From contig FSSI02000012.1 of assembly GCA_900149785.2 (NCBI GenBank), forward strand, positions 1 through 64,000: 64,000 nucleotides of DNA, written 5' to 3'. This document shows positions 25,679-33,590 of this stretch, one piece after another. The translations under genes and the position numbers were made by a program. The notes beneath the pieces are model-generated. The model worked only from the letters and a program-made list of their open reading frames with translations. It was not told where the DNA came from and did not search any database. Source of the DNA: Sodalinema lacuna_A (lineage in GTDB: Bacteria; Cyanobacteriota; Cyanobacteriia; Cyanobacteriales; Geitlerinemataceae). Numbering within the stretch: position 1 is the first letter of the stretch; each line of letters starts with the position of its first letter.

Positions 25679-26833
25679 ATGCCAAAAGTTGACCAACAGA
25701 CGCTAGCGGTTCTGTCTCAGGAGATTTCTGGGGATTCCAAACTCAATCTTAACTTTATCTTCCTTTCGGTCGCTTCTTGTATTATTGCCACCTGTGGACT
25801 ATTACTCAACAGTCCCGCTGTAATTATTGGCGCAATGATTGTGGCTCCCTTGATGTTACCCCTACGAGGCTTGGCTTTGGGGGCGATGAAGGGAGATCTG
25901 TTTTTATTTCGTCGCGGGGCGACGACTTTGGTGATTGGGACGTTGATCTCGGTGGTGCTGTCGGCCCTGATTGGGGCGATCGCGGATATCCCTTTGACGG
26001 AGTTCAGCCCGGAAATTCTCGCGCGGACTCAACCGAACCTTTTGGATCTGGTGATTGCGCTAGCGGCAGGGGCGGTGGGGGGCTTTGCTAAGGTTCGGCC
26101 TAAAATTAGTGATGCGATCGCCGGAACCGCTATTTCTGTGGCGCTAATGCCACCATTATGTGTGGTGGGCCTATCGCTGTCTCAGGGGGCAGTCTTCTCG
26201 GCTCGCGGCGCTTTCCTTCTCTATACCACCAATCTACTGGGCATCACGTTGGCCTGTATCCTCGTCTTTATCTGGGAAGGCTACTATGTTGAGAAAATTC
26301 GCATGGCCCGCGCTGTGACCTATACGGTCTTTCTGACGCTACCGATTGTGATTCCCTTATCGATTAGCCTCGGACAACTGCTGCGCCAAACTCGTCTTCA
26401 GTCTACGTTGCGATCGATTCTGTTGACTCAGACGATTACCGTCGGTCAACAGGTGGAATTGATGGATACGACAATTAACTGGAACACAAGCCCACCTCAG
26501 GTTCATCTCCGGGTTCGCGCTCGTCCGGACGCGCCGCTGACTCCCAAACAAGTCTTTGAAGTCGAACGGCTGGTGACCCGAGAAATGCAGCAAGATTTTC
26601 TGTTAGTCTTCCAAGTTGAGAGTTTTAAGGAAATTCGCTCGGCTGATTTATTTGGCTACCGGATTCCCTATGATCCGACTCAGGTCGAACTCCAACAGAG
26701 TCCTGAGCCGTTAAGCCCCGAAATCTTGGAGAGTATGACTCAGACTCTGTGGCAGTTTAATGGTTTTTGGCGCGATCCGATGCAACGACGGACGCAGCAA
26801 GGTCGCGATCAGGTGAGTGATACTTCTGACTAG
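25679..26833 (+). CDS. DUF389 / TIGR00341 family membrane protein
   Basis: A 384-aa protein with about six membrane segments in residues 25-260 (FIFLSVASCIIATCGLLLNS, AVIIGAMIVAPLMLPLRG, and others). The motif SPAVIIGAMIVAPLM-PL and the later ISDAIAGTAISVALMPPLCV identify the DUF389 family, a conserved membrane family of unknown function found in archaea and cyanobacteria. The C-terminal 130 residues are soluble, with a ferredoxin-like alpha/beta pattern (VHLRVRARPDAPL). It is transcribed away from the 353-aa gene. Confidence 0.85.
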   Translation: MPKVDQQTLAVLSQEISGDSKLNLNFIFLSVASCIIATCGLLLNSPAVIIGAMIVAPLMLPLRGLALGAMKGDLFLFRRGATTLVIGTLISVVLSALIGAIADIPLTEFSPEILARTQPNLLDLVIALAAGAVGGFAKVRPKISDAIAGTAISVALMPPLCVVGLSLSQGAVFSARGAFLLYTTNLLGITLACILVFIWEGYYVEKIRMARAVTYTVFLTLPIVIPLSISLGQLLRQTRLQSTLRSILLTQTITVGQQVELMDTTINWNTSPPQVHLRVRARPDAPLTPKQVFEVERLVTREMQQDFLLVFQVESFKEIRSADLFGYRIPYDPTQVELQQSPEPLSPEILESMTQTLWQFNGFWRDPMQRRTQQGRDQVSDTSD

Positions 26834-26869
26834 GGGCGATCGCCCCCTCATCCTGGGCCAGATCCTCGA

Positions 26870-26905
26870 CGACAACGGATATTATCATCAGGCCATCCGT
26901 TGTCG
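26870..26905. terminator. Hairpin between convergent genes, overlapping a stop codon
   Basis: CGACAACGGAT (26870-26880) and ATCCGTTGTCG (26895-26905) make an 11-bp perfect stem with a 14-base loop. It covers the stop of the small minus-strand gene at 26888 and lies 36 bases after the DUF389 stop. A GGGGCGATCGCCCC palindrome (HIP1 core) lies just before, at about 26834-26847. Confidence 0.6.
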
Positions 26906-27115
26906 GAGTAACCAGACGCCGAAGGTTAAAACCAGTAAAATGGTGCTTGAGGGCGCTGTTTCTGGGACCTGAACCGCCCCTTCATAGGAAGGATTTAAAT
27001 CCGCTTGGGACACCTTCAGGGAAGGGGTCTCGAATTGTAGGGTTTGGCTTTGAGTTGGCACTTGAGTTGGCACTTGAGTTGGCACGATCAGTTCCTCGGG
27101 TGGGCAAGTCTGCAT
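26888..27115 (-). CDS. Small protein with PEP-CTERM-like C-terminus
   Basis: A 75-aa protein. The tail VPETAPSSTILLVLTFGVWLLRQRMA-like segment (a VPE motif, a hydrophobic stretch and terminal Arg residues) looks like a PEP-CTERM sorting signal. VPTQ is repeated near the start, encoded by a 12-bp tandem repeat at 27058-27093. There is no N-terminal signal peptide, which such proteins need, so the gene may be truncated, mis-started or a decayed remnant. No exosortase is nearby. Function unknown. Confidence 0.45.
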   Translation of the reverse strand: MQTCPPEELIVPTQVPTQVPTQSQTLQFETPSLKVSQADLNPSYEGAVQVPETAPSSTILLVLTFGVWLLRQRMA

Positions 27116-27537
27116 GATAAAATTAAAGGCTTAACGAACCTATATTTTGATTGGGCTAGATGATTCAGTTTGATGGCTGAATCTCAAGAGAACCATGATT
27201 AAGCTCAACTGAGTCCTCAGGACAGTCCGATGTCTAATGAAAGACCCATCGGTTCCTCCGTGATCTCGGTTGAAGGTTGCTTGTGCTTATCCGTGCGGTG
27301 GTTCATCGGTGAGAATCCTTGAATGGGGCAGGTTGATGCAAAATGACCTCTGGTGATGGATTAAAAGTTGGCCAAAAGTGAGCCGCGAGTTCCCATAAGG
27401 TTTAGGCTGACGTTGACCGAGATGATCTCGACCGTCGCACCGGGCGGCTCAACGGTTGCGACAGAGCCTAATCCCCTGATGTAATGGGAGTTCTAGGCAA
27501 AACATCCATCTAAAAAAATGCGATGTACTCATTATAG
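27116..27537. other. Long spacer upstream of the STAND operon
   Basis: About 420 bases before the inverted repeat at 27539-27598. I see no believable gene: the longest ATG frame (from 27231) gives about 30 residues and has no good ribosome site. The stretch contains one isolated copy of the operator-like motif at 27370-27384. It has few HIP1 sites. The rest is unexplained. Confidence 0.5.
27370..27384 (+). promoter_or_regulatory. Third copy of the STAND-upstream motif
   Basis: GGCCAAAAGTGAGCC matches 12 of 15 bases of AGCCAAAAATGAGTC at 27586-27600. It is about 250 bases before the STAND start. Confidence 0.45.
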
Positions 27538-27538
27538 G

Positions 27539-27598
27539 CTCATTTTTGGCTCTGTCAAGATTCGAGCATCCGCCGGGCTAGAGTGAGCCAAAAATGAG
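27539..27598. promoter_or_regulatory. 14-bp inverted repeat upstream of the STAND NTPase gene (candidate operator)
   Basis: CTCATTTTTGGCTC (27539-27552) and its exact complement GAGCCAAAAATGAG (27585-27598) are separated by 32 bases. They end 39 bases before the GTG start at 27638. The spacing of about 46 bases centre to centre fits two binding sites on nearly the same helix face, or a hairpin in the leader RNA. The neighbouring gene has an N-terminal HTH-like domain, so self-regulation is a simple hypothesis. Confidence 0.6.
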
Positions 27599-27637
27599 TC
27601 GTCAGGGGTTGATTGATTCGCAAGGAGAGCGAGAACT

Positions 27638-29182
27638 GTGGCAGCAACACTCAAGGCTTCAATGCAGGGGCTTCGACAGGTTGATTACGCGCGACGTTAC
27701 AAGGGTTGGCTGAAATCATCATCAGAATGGTGTGAGGCGGCCTCAACCTCGGCAGCGACCCTAAAACGGTTTTGGCGGCGGTTGCCGGTGCGATCGCAGA
27801 CCTTTATCGCCATTTGCGAGGCGGTGGAGGTGCCATGGCAAGAGGTGGTGGTGGCCCCGTTGTCGGACTCGAACCAGGAGTCGGGGCAAGATTTGGGGCA
27901 AGATTTGGGGCCATCAGGTGCGATCGCCCATCCCCCAACCGTCTCATCAAGTCTCTCCTCGGGGATGTCAGCGGCCAATCCCGTCTCAGGGATCTTGGAT
28001 TTCTTCGCCTATGATGAGGCCTGGGTTGGACGCGACGCATTATTGGCTCAGTTAAGTGAGCAGTTGCAGCAGTCTTGTCGTCTGCTGGTGTTATTGGGAA
28101 TTACCGGAATCGGTAAAACAGCCCTGGGGGAGCGCCTGGCCATCTCCCTATACCCACAATGGACGGGTCCCCAATGGCAGAACCTACTCCGGGAAAACCT
28201 CGATAACGATCGCCAACCCAACGACTTTATCAGTGTCGCCAGTCGCTGGTGGGAACAGTGGGGATCTCCCATCGAAGGCGCTAAAGATGGCCAAGTCTTA
28301 GTTGATCGCACCGCCAACTATCTCCTCAACCGGCCCCTGTTGCTCATCATTGACTCGTTGGAGATGATGTTACAGGGGAACGAGGACGATGGTTGGAGTG
28401 ATTTCCAAGATCCCCTCTGGGCCGACTTTTTTGAAGCCCTGTTGGCGGCCCCCGTCTGTCAGAGTCGGGTGATTCTCACCTCCCAAGACTTCCCCGGCCA
28501 ACTCCCGGCACGCTACAGCAATTTTTGGAGTTGTCAGTTTTTGGGGGGACTCGATGAGTCGGAACAGTTGGCCTTATTTGCCAAGGCCCATCTCAACTTA
28601 AGCGGAGAGGCCACCAGCTATCTCAAGCGCATTGGTGCCGCCTATGAAGGGCATCCCCTGGCGTTGCGGGTGATCGCCGGGGAGATGTCCAACGCGCCAT
28701 TTTCGGGCAATGTACGGGCCTATTGGTCTAAATATGGCCAGGACATTGAGGAGGTCGAAACGGCGATCGCCCAGGCTAAAATGGGACAGACTGCCTCAGC
28801 CGAGGATCGCTGGCAACTCCACGAATGCACCCGCCTGTTGCGCATGAAAGTTCGCGATCGCCTCGAACAAACCTTTTTGCGGCTCAAACGGGAGGCCCCG
28901 GCCGCTTATCTGTTGTTATGTGAGGCGTCCGTCTATCGTTGCCCCGTGGCTGAGTCATTCTGGCTTTCTCATCTTGAGGATTGGGATTATGCTGAAAGCG
29001 ATCGACACTTGGCCCTCGATGTACTGCGCGATCGCTATTTAGTCGAGGAGGTGACTGAGGGCGATCGCTTGCTGTTACGTCAACATAACCTCATCCGTAG
29101 TGTTGCCTTGAGTCATTTACAAGCCTTAGATTTAGAGGATGGAGAACTTGCCAGCGGATTCAGCTCTGAATGTACCCGTTGA
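27638..29182 (+). CDS. HTH-STAND (NB-ARC-like) NTPase
   Basis: A 514-aa protein. Residues 1-75 (LKASMQGLRQVDYARRYKGW, TLKRFWRRL, FIAICEAVEVPWQEVV) resemble the HTH-like N-terminal domain of cyanobacterial NB-ARC proteins. After a variable Gln/Gly/Asp linker comes a STAND module: Walker A GITGIGKT (154-161), Walker B LLLIIDS (234-240), the sensor SRVILTSQD (about 274-282) and a GHPLALRVIAG motif near 340. A winged-helix-like region ends it. The start is a GTG with AAGGAG upstream. STAND proteins act as switches that detect a signal through a sensor domain; here the TPR sensor is a separate overlapping gene. Confidence 0.85.
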   Translation: MAATLKASMQGLRQVDYARRYKGWLKSSSEWCEAASTSAATLKRFWRRLPVRSQTFIAICEAVEVPWQEVVVAPLSDSNQESGQDLGQDLGPSGAIAHPPTVSSSLSSGMSAANPVSGILDFFAYDEAWVGRDALLAQLSEQLQQSCRLLVLLGITGIGKTALGERLAISLYPQWTGPQWQNLLRENLDNDRQPNDFISVASRWWEQWGSPIEGAKDGQVLVDRTANYLLNRPLLLIIDSLEMMLQGNEDDGWSDFQDPLWADFFEALLAAPVCQSRVILTSQDFPGQLPARYSNFWSCQFLGGLDESEQLALFAKAHLNLSGEATSYLKRIGAAYEGHPLALRVIAGEMSNAPFSGNVRAYWSKYGQDIEEVETAIAQAKMGQTASAEDRWQLHECTRLLRMKVRDRLEQTFLRLKREAPAAYLLLCEASVYRCPVAESFWLSHLEDWDYAESDRHLALDVLRDRYLVEEVTEGDRLLLRQHNLIRSVALSHLQALDLEDGELASGFSSECTR

Positions 29183-30365
29183 GGCCGCCCTTGATCCGAG
29201 TTCAAGGGTGTCGCAATCGGTGTCTCAATCGGTGTCGCAATCGGTGTCGCAATCGGTGTTTCGGCAGCAGTTATTGAAACGCTTACAACTCAATCGGGCC
29301 ACATTACGAGGCATTTCTCCCCGCAGTCGCCGCAGTCAGTATCGGGCCGCCCTCAACTGGTTAATTCACTATGAACCGCCCTTAGATGCCTCGAACCTCG
29401 ATCAGGTCCGTGGCTATCTTGAGGCTTTTCGCCATTTAACAGAAGTTGAAGATTGGCAACGGTGTCAGGAATTGCTGGTACTGCCCCTAGACAGCTTAAC
29501 GGCAGAACCCCTGCACAAGCAACTGGAAATTTGGGGCTATTACCGCGAACAGATGGAGATGTATGAATCACTATTGGGGAAAGCCGGTGATCCGCTTAAT
29601 CTGGTTTGTCTTGAAGGCTTGGGAAAAGCCTACTCTTGTTTAGGGAATTATCGTGAGGCCATCGCCTGTCACCAACACCATTTAAGCATTGCTGAGCGGC
29701 TGGGCGATCGGCAAAATCAAGCGATCGCTTTAGGAAATATTGGCTTAGAGTATTACTATTTGGGGGAGTACGAACAGGCGATTTCCTATTTTCAAAATGG
29801 TCTGAAATTGGCTCAACTGCTCGGCGATCGCTCTGGAATTGGGCAAGCCTTAGGTAATTTAGGCCTGGCGTTACATGGCCAAGGAGATTATCAGGCGGCC
29901 ATCGCCTATCATCGACAGGATTTGGCGATCGCCCAAGAATTAGGCGATCGCCGAGGAATTGGCCAGGCTTTAGGTAATTTGGGGTTTGCATATTATGCAC
30001 TTGGGGATTATTCTCAGGCCCTTGGTTGTGAGGAGAAATATCTGGATATTTCCCGTAAGATGGAGTTCCGGGAAGGGGAGGCGATCGCCCTGTCGAATAT
30101 GGGAGAAACCTATCTCTGTTTAGGCCGTTATCCCGAAGCTAAGGAAAGTTTACAACGTGCTTTAGAGATTACCCGTGAGATTGGCGATCGTCATGGAGAA
30201 GCGGAAGGCTTAAAAAACTTAGCTGAACTGCATCAACATCTCGAACATCGCGAACGAGCCATCGGCTATTGCCAACAAGCATTAAGTATTGCTAAAAGTC
30301 TAGGTATTCCTCTGGTTGATGACTGTGAAGAACTCCTAGCCAGCCTCACCGCTGAATCGACGTGA
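29139..30365 (+). CDS. TPR-repeat protein, partner of the STAND NTPase
   Basis: A 408-aa protein with about six TPR units of 40 residues (for example IALGNIGLEYYYLGEYEQAISYF), from residue 160 onward. The N-terminus includes the SQSV repeat (residues about 24-39) and a basic region. Its ATG overlaps the STAND gene by 44 bases in a different frame, with AGAGG right before the ATG. In the TPR frame a stop (TAG, 29133-29135) lies just before the ATG, so it is not an open continuation. In other cyanobacteria the two parts are usually one protein. Role as ligand sensor or scaffold is inferred. Confidence 0.85.
   Translation: MENLPADSALNVPVEAALDPSSRVSQSVSQSVSQSVSQSVFRQQLLKRLQLNRATLRGISPRSRRSQYRAALNWLIHYEPPLDASNLDQVRGYLEAFRHLTEVEDWQRCQELLVLPLDSLTAEPLHKQLEIWGYYREQMEMYESLLGKAGDPLNLVCLEGLGKAYSCLGNYREAIACHQHHLSIAERLGDRQNQAIALGNIGLEYYYLGEYEQAISYFQNGLKLAQLLGDRSGIGQALGNLGLALHGQGDYQAAIAYHRQDLAIAQELGDRRGIGQALGNLGFAYYALGDYSQALGCEEKYLDISRKMEFREGEAIALSNMGETYLCLGRYPEAKESLQRALEITREIGDRHGEAEGLKNLAELHQHLEHRERAIGYCQQALSIAKSLGIPLVDDCEELLASLTAEST
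29208..29255. repeat. 12-bp in-frame tandem repeat (SQSV coding)
   Basis: Four units of GTGTCGCAATCG (the second has T for G). They lie 25 bases after the STAND stop and encode the SQSV linker at the start of the TPR protein. Copy-number change would lengthen the linker without changing frame. Confidence 0.9.
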
Positions 30366-30372
30366 GCGTGAC

Positions 30373-30421
30373 TTAATCAACATTTTAATCAACATCTTAA
30401 TCAACATTCTTAATCAACATT
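30373..30421. repeat. 12/13-bp tandem repeat between convergent stops
   Basis: Four units of TTAATCAACATT (30373, 30385, 30397 and 30410; the third has one extra base). The fourth unit supplies the TAA stop of the minus-strand membrane protein (30410-30412). Confidence 0.85.
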
Positions 30422-31798
30422 GGGATGGCGATCGCTTTCCACCAGTCGTTTGGCAATTTCCACCTTCGCCGTCAAAATCTCAGGAGTATCCTCATGTTCA
30501 ACCGCCGTATTCAAAATATCCATCGCAATTCCCACATCATTAATGCGATTGAGAGAATTAGAATAGCGAGAGGCTTCTCGAACTGTTGAGCGATAAACAA
30601 TCATAAAGGTTGCCCCAATAAAGTTAGTTAAAATTCCGGCAATTACCCCAATAGTTGCCACATCACTATTATTACTGGTGACGACTGATGTCGTCGTCGC
30701 CACCTCCTGAGACGGTTCCCCCTCCTGAGGTTCGGCAACTTCTGTGTCTGGCGATCGCGTCGCAGACTCCACCGGTTTTAAATCATAGAGGGTGATCGCC
30801 AATGAGGCTAAAATCAACAAAAATCCTAAAATCATCACCACAACACTGGTCATAAAAATGACCTGAACCTCCATTAAGTTGCGTTGATAATACTTTTCTA
30901 AACTGGCATTCGCCATATTCCAGCTAAAGTTACGAATTTTTAGCTGAGCCTGCTCAATTTTCTCCTCTGTTTCCTTAAGTTTCTGCGTCTGTTGCTCATT
31001 CCAACGGTCTAATAAATAGTAAATCCCCCCAATCAATAAATTGGCAAGACCTAAAATAATAGCAAATGAAAAGCTACTTTCTAGAAAACGAATATCATCT
31101 TGAAGAGTATTTTTTTGTTCGATTTTACGTTCTAATGTGATTTGTAGATTCTCGAAATCAACTGTATTCCCTAATGAGGCAAGCGTTACAGTATCCAATG
31201 AAAAATCGCTATCAACCGATGGTAATTCACGAATTTTTGTTAAACGAGGCTTTAATAACTCAATTTGACGTTCAATTTGTTGTTGGTAATTAATTTGATA
31301 GCCTCGTAAACTATTGTTTTCCTGTGCCAGTCGGCGATTATTGGTTTCAAGTTGGGCGACTTCCTCCTGTAACTGACGAATTTGAGCTTCAAGTTGCCGT
31401 TGAAGCTGAAGTTCTAACTCAAGACGTTCTTCCAAGGCGTCATTCAAGGCGTCATTCAAGGCTTCATTCTCAGCCGATTCCATAGCTTGAACGTCTGGCA
31501 ATTGCTGAACAACTGAACTGTCGAATGAACGCTCTAACAATGGAGTGTCGGCAACAGTGAACTCTTCATCTGGATTCTCTGAGGGATTTTCAGCACGACG
31601 TTCAGCACGATTTAAGTCATCCAAGCTATTTTTTAAAGATAATAAGTTATTGATTGTTTCTACCTCTTCAGCCAACGACGTTCGCTGTCTAACTAATCCT
31701 GGACGAAGCAATAGTGTTCCGCCAATGATGGTTCCAGACACCAAAAAAATGGCGGCCCAAATTTTCCAGAGCCAACTTGCAGCCGAGGGATTAGCCAT
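30410..31798 (-). CDS. Coiled-coil membrane protein with cyanobacterial TRADD-N-associated 2TM-like C-terminus
   Basis: A 462-aa protein. Residues 8-32 form a membrane segment, about 40-200 are a long coiled coil (with a 12-bp repeat encoding ND-A-L units), and SFAIILGLANLLIGGIYYLL at about 245 is a second membrane segment. The C-terminal part has SLEKYYQRNLMEVQVIF, two more hydrophobic helices and YSNSLNRINDVGIAMDIL. That pattern matches what I remember of the CyanoTRADD-N-associated two-transmembrane domain described in cyanobacterial conflict systems. It lies 44 bases after nurA on the same strand and ends facing the STAND operon. Confidence 0.7.
   Translation of the reverse strand: MANPSAASWLWKIWAAIFLVSGTIIGGTLLLRPGLVRQRTSLAEEVETINNLLSLKNSLDDLNRAERRAENPSENPDEEFTVADTPLLERSFDSSVVQQLPDVQAMESAENEALNDALNDALEERLELELQLQRQLEAQIRQLQEEVAQLETNNRRLAQENNSLRGYQINYQQQIERQIELLKPRLTKIRELPSVDSDFSLDTVTLASLGNTVDFENLQITLERKIEQKNTLQDDIRFLESSFSFAIILGLANLLIGGIYYLLDRWNEQQTQKLKETEEKIEQAQLKIRNFSWNMANASLEKYYQRNLMEVQVIFMTSVVVMILGFLLILASLAITLYDLKPVESATRSPDTEVAEPQEGEPSQEVATTTSVVTSNNSDVATIGVIAGILTNFIGATFMIVYRSTVREASRYSNSLNRINDVGIAMDILNTAVEHEDTPEILTAKVEIAKRLVESDRHPNVD
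31433..31468. repeat. 12-bp in-frame tandem repeat in the coiled-coil gene
   Basis: Three copies of CAAGGCGTCATT (the last with a C to T change). They encode NDAL repeats in the coiled coil. Confidence 0.85.
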
Positions 31799-31842
31799 AA
31801 CGTGAATTAAGGAATAAATTAAGCAATAACTTCAGGAATCCA

Positions 31843-33054
31843 TCAAGCAATACTACGACGTTTCCGAGCTTCCTTATAGGAGGTTCTCACATTCGTTAAG
31901 CCCGCTTCAATCATTTGCCGTTCGAGGAGGGCAAAAAAGCGTTGGCGATCGCCCCCTCGAACCACGGCCTGATTATGGGCTTCGGCCAAACTTACCGGGT
32001 AGCCATATCCTTTGTACACCTGTCCTAACATAAGGCTTAAGGCCGCTTCGAGCTGGTCAGAGTCCTCTGCAACCCAGGCGGGAACATCAACACGGGCAAT
32101 TTCTGTCCCCACATGAACATAACAAAAATATACAGTTTGCTGTGGCGGATATAACCCCAACACCGGTAACGACGACTTCCACAAACAACTGCGTTCTCCC
32201 GGTTGCAACAATCCCCCCCAAAAACTGGTATCTCGCAACGGTTCCATCACCTGACAGGGAGCGCGTTTCGCCAAAATATCGCCTTCAGTGGGCGCAATAT
32301 AGGGGCAATACGTCAAACAATTAGGTTGCTCAAACGGACAGGCCTCTAAACGCAAAAAACTAAGGGCTTCCCGGCTGCGGGAGGCACTCAGATAGCCCAT
32401 CAGCGGAACCCCCGCCCGTCGCAATCGTTCCCAAGCATCGAGAATCGGGTTGAGGATGCGATCGCGGGCCTCATCGGGCAAACTATCAAGGAACCAATAA
32501 ATCAGAGAACCATCCACCATCGCCAACAGCGGCGTGTCCGGGTGCTGACGGCGTAACTCCACCCCTAACGTAGCCAACTCCTGGGCCTCCGATACCGCCC
32601 GCCGATAGCCCATCCATTCCTCCGTACGAATCCCCCATTGGCGTGACGCATATAAGTCTTCCGGGCGATAGAACACCTCCGGCACACTATCGAGAACCGG
32701 GGCGCGATTTTGCCCATAATGCAAGACAACTCGCCCAATGTTGAGGAGATAGCAATAGGCGATTTCATGCTGATTGGGGGCAATTTGCGAGCCATCGGTG
32801 GCGATAACCGTGTGTTCCGAGGGAGGCCGTTGCAGGAGGATGTGACTCTGGAGGGGTTCAACTGGGGTGGCGGCCGAAAACCAGATGCGATCGCGCCATC
32901 GCTCCTGAGCCGCCACCAACGCCTCCTGATGCTCACAGGCCGTCTCAAACAACCCCTGAGCCAATTCGAGCCGTTTCTGAGCCGCGACGGCCTCTTCCCG
33001 CAAATGTTCACCAATGCCGGGTAGGAGTTTTGTGACTTGATTTAGATCGAGCAT
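31843..33054 (-). CDS. NurA domain nuclease
   Basis: A 403-aa protein with the NurA motifs VIATDGSQIAPN (residues about 84-95, metal-binding Asp) and LLAMVDGSLIYWFLDSL at about 200 (second catalytic Asp). NurA enzymes are Mn2+-dependent 5'-3' DNA exonucleases/endonucleases that work with HerA helicase in archaeal and some bacterial end resection, and in some phage-defence systems. No HerA is adjacent. It sits at the head of an operon with the TRADD-N-associated-like membrane protein. The ATG at 33054 is directly preceded by heptamer array 6. Confidence 0.85.
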   Translation of the reverse strand: MLDLNQVTKLLPGIGEHLREEAVAAQKRLELAQGLFETACEHQEALVAAQERWRDRIWFSAATPVEPLQSHILLQRPPSEHTVIATDGSQIAPNQHEIAYCYLLNIGRVVLHYGQNRAPVLDSVPEVFYRPEDLYASRQWGIRTEEWMGYRRAVSEAQELATLGVELRRQHPDTPLLAMVDGSLIYWFLDSLPDEARDRILNPILDAWERLRRAGVPLMGYLSASRSREALSFLRLEACPFEQPNCLTYCPYIAPTEGDILAKRAPCQVMEPLRDTSFWGGLLQPGERSCLWKSSLPVLGLYPPQQTVYFCYVHVGTEIARVDVPAWVAEDSDQLEAALSLMLGQVYKGYGYPVSLAEAHNQAVVRGGDRQRFFALLERQMIEAGLTNVRTSYKEARKRRSIA

Positions 33055-33056
33055 GG

Positions 33057-33150
33057 GGAAGGGAACAGGGAACAGGGAACAGGGAACAGGGAACAGGGAA
33101 CAGGGAACAGGGAACAGGGAACAGGGAACAGGGAACAGGGAACAGGGGGA
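33057..33150. repeat. Heptamer short tandem repeat array 6
   Basis: At least twelve GGGAACA units in a row. In the nurA mRNA sense it is (TGTTCCC)n ending a few bases before the ATG. Confidence 0.95.
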
Positions 33151-33166
33151 AAAGGCAAGAGATGCG

Positions 33167-33590
33167 TAGGGTGCGTCCCGGCTCCAATCAAGGTTAGGCT
33201 TAGACCACTCGGTTAAAACTCGCCGGAACGCACCGCTTCTTCGATCGCAATCAGGAAATTACGTGAAACAAGGGGGTAGGGTGCGTCCCGGCTCCAGTCA
33301 AGGTTAGGCTTGCACCACTCGGNTAAAACTTGCCGGAACGCACCGCTTCGATCGCAATCAGGAAATTACGTGAAACAAGGGGGTAGGGTGCGTCCCGGCT
33401 CCAGTCAAGGTTAGGCTTGCACCACTCGGTTAAAACTTGCCGGAACGCACCGCTTCGATCGCAATCAGGAAATTACGTGAAACAAGGGGGTAGGGTGCGT
33501 CCCGGCTCCAGTCAAGGTTAGGCTTGCACCACTCGGCTAAAACTTGCCGGAACGCACCGCTTCGATCGCAATCAGGAAATTACGTGAAAC
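33167..33590. repeat. Four tandem copies of a 107-bp palindromic (MITE-like) repeat
   Basis: Copies begin at TAGGGTGCGTCCCGGC at 33167, 33277, 33384 and 33491 (110, 107, 107 and 100 bp). Each contains GCCGGAACGCACC, nearly complementary to the start, so each unit can fold into a long hairpin. They are followed by CGCTTCGATCGCAATCAGG and AATTACGTGAAAC. The last copy includes the stop of the oxidoreductase gene (33580). An ambiguous base (N) lies at 33323, consistent with assembly uncertainty in repeats. Confidence 0.95.

Noticed and set aside
25494..25685. Minus-strand frame across the 15-bp array
   Set aside because: Product is a Gln-Arg-His-Ser-Thr repeat, produced because the period is a multiple of three.
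33167..33590. Possible CRISPR array
   Set aside because: Units are contiguous, 107 bp, and share all sequence; there are no unique spacers and no cas genes.
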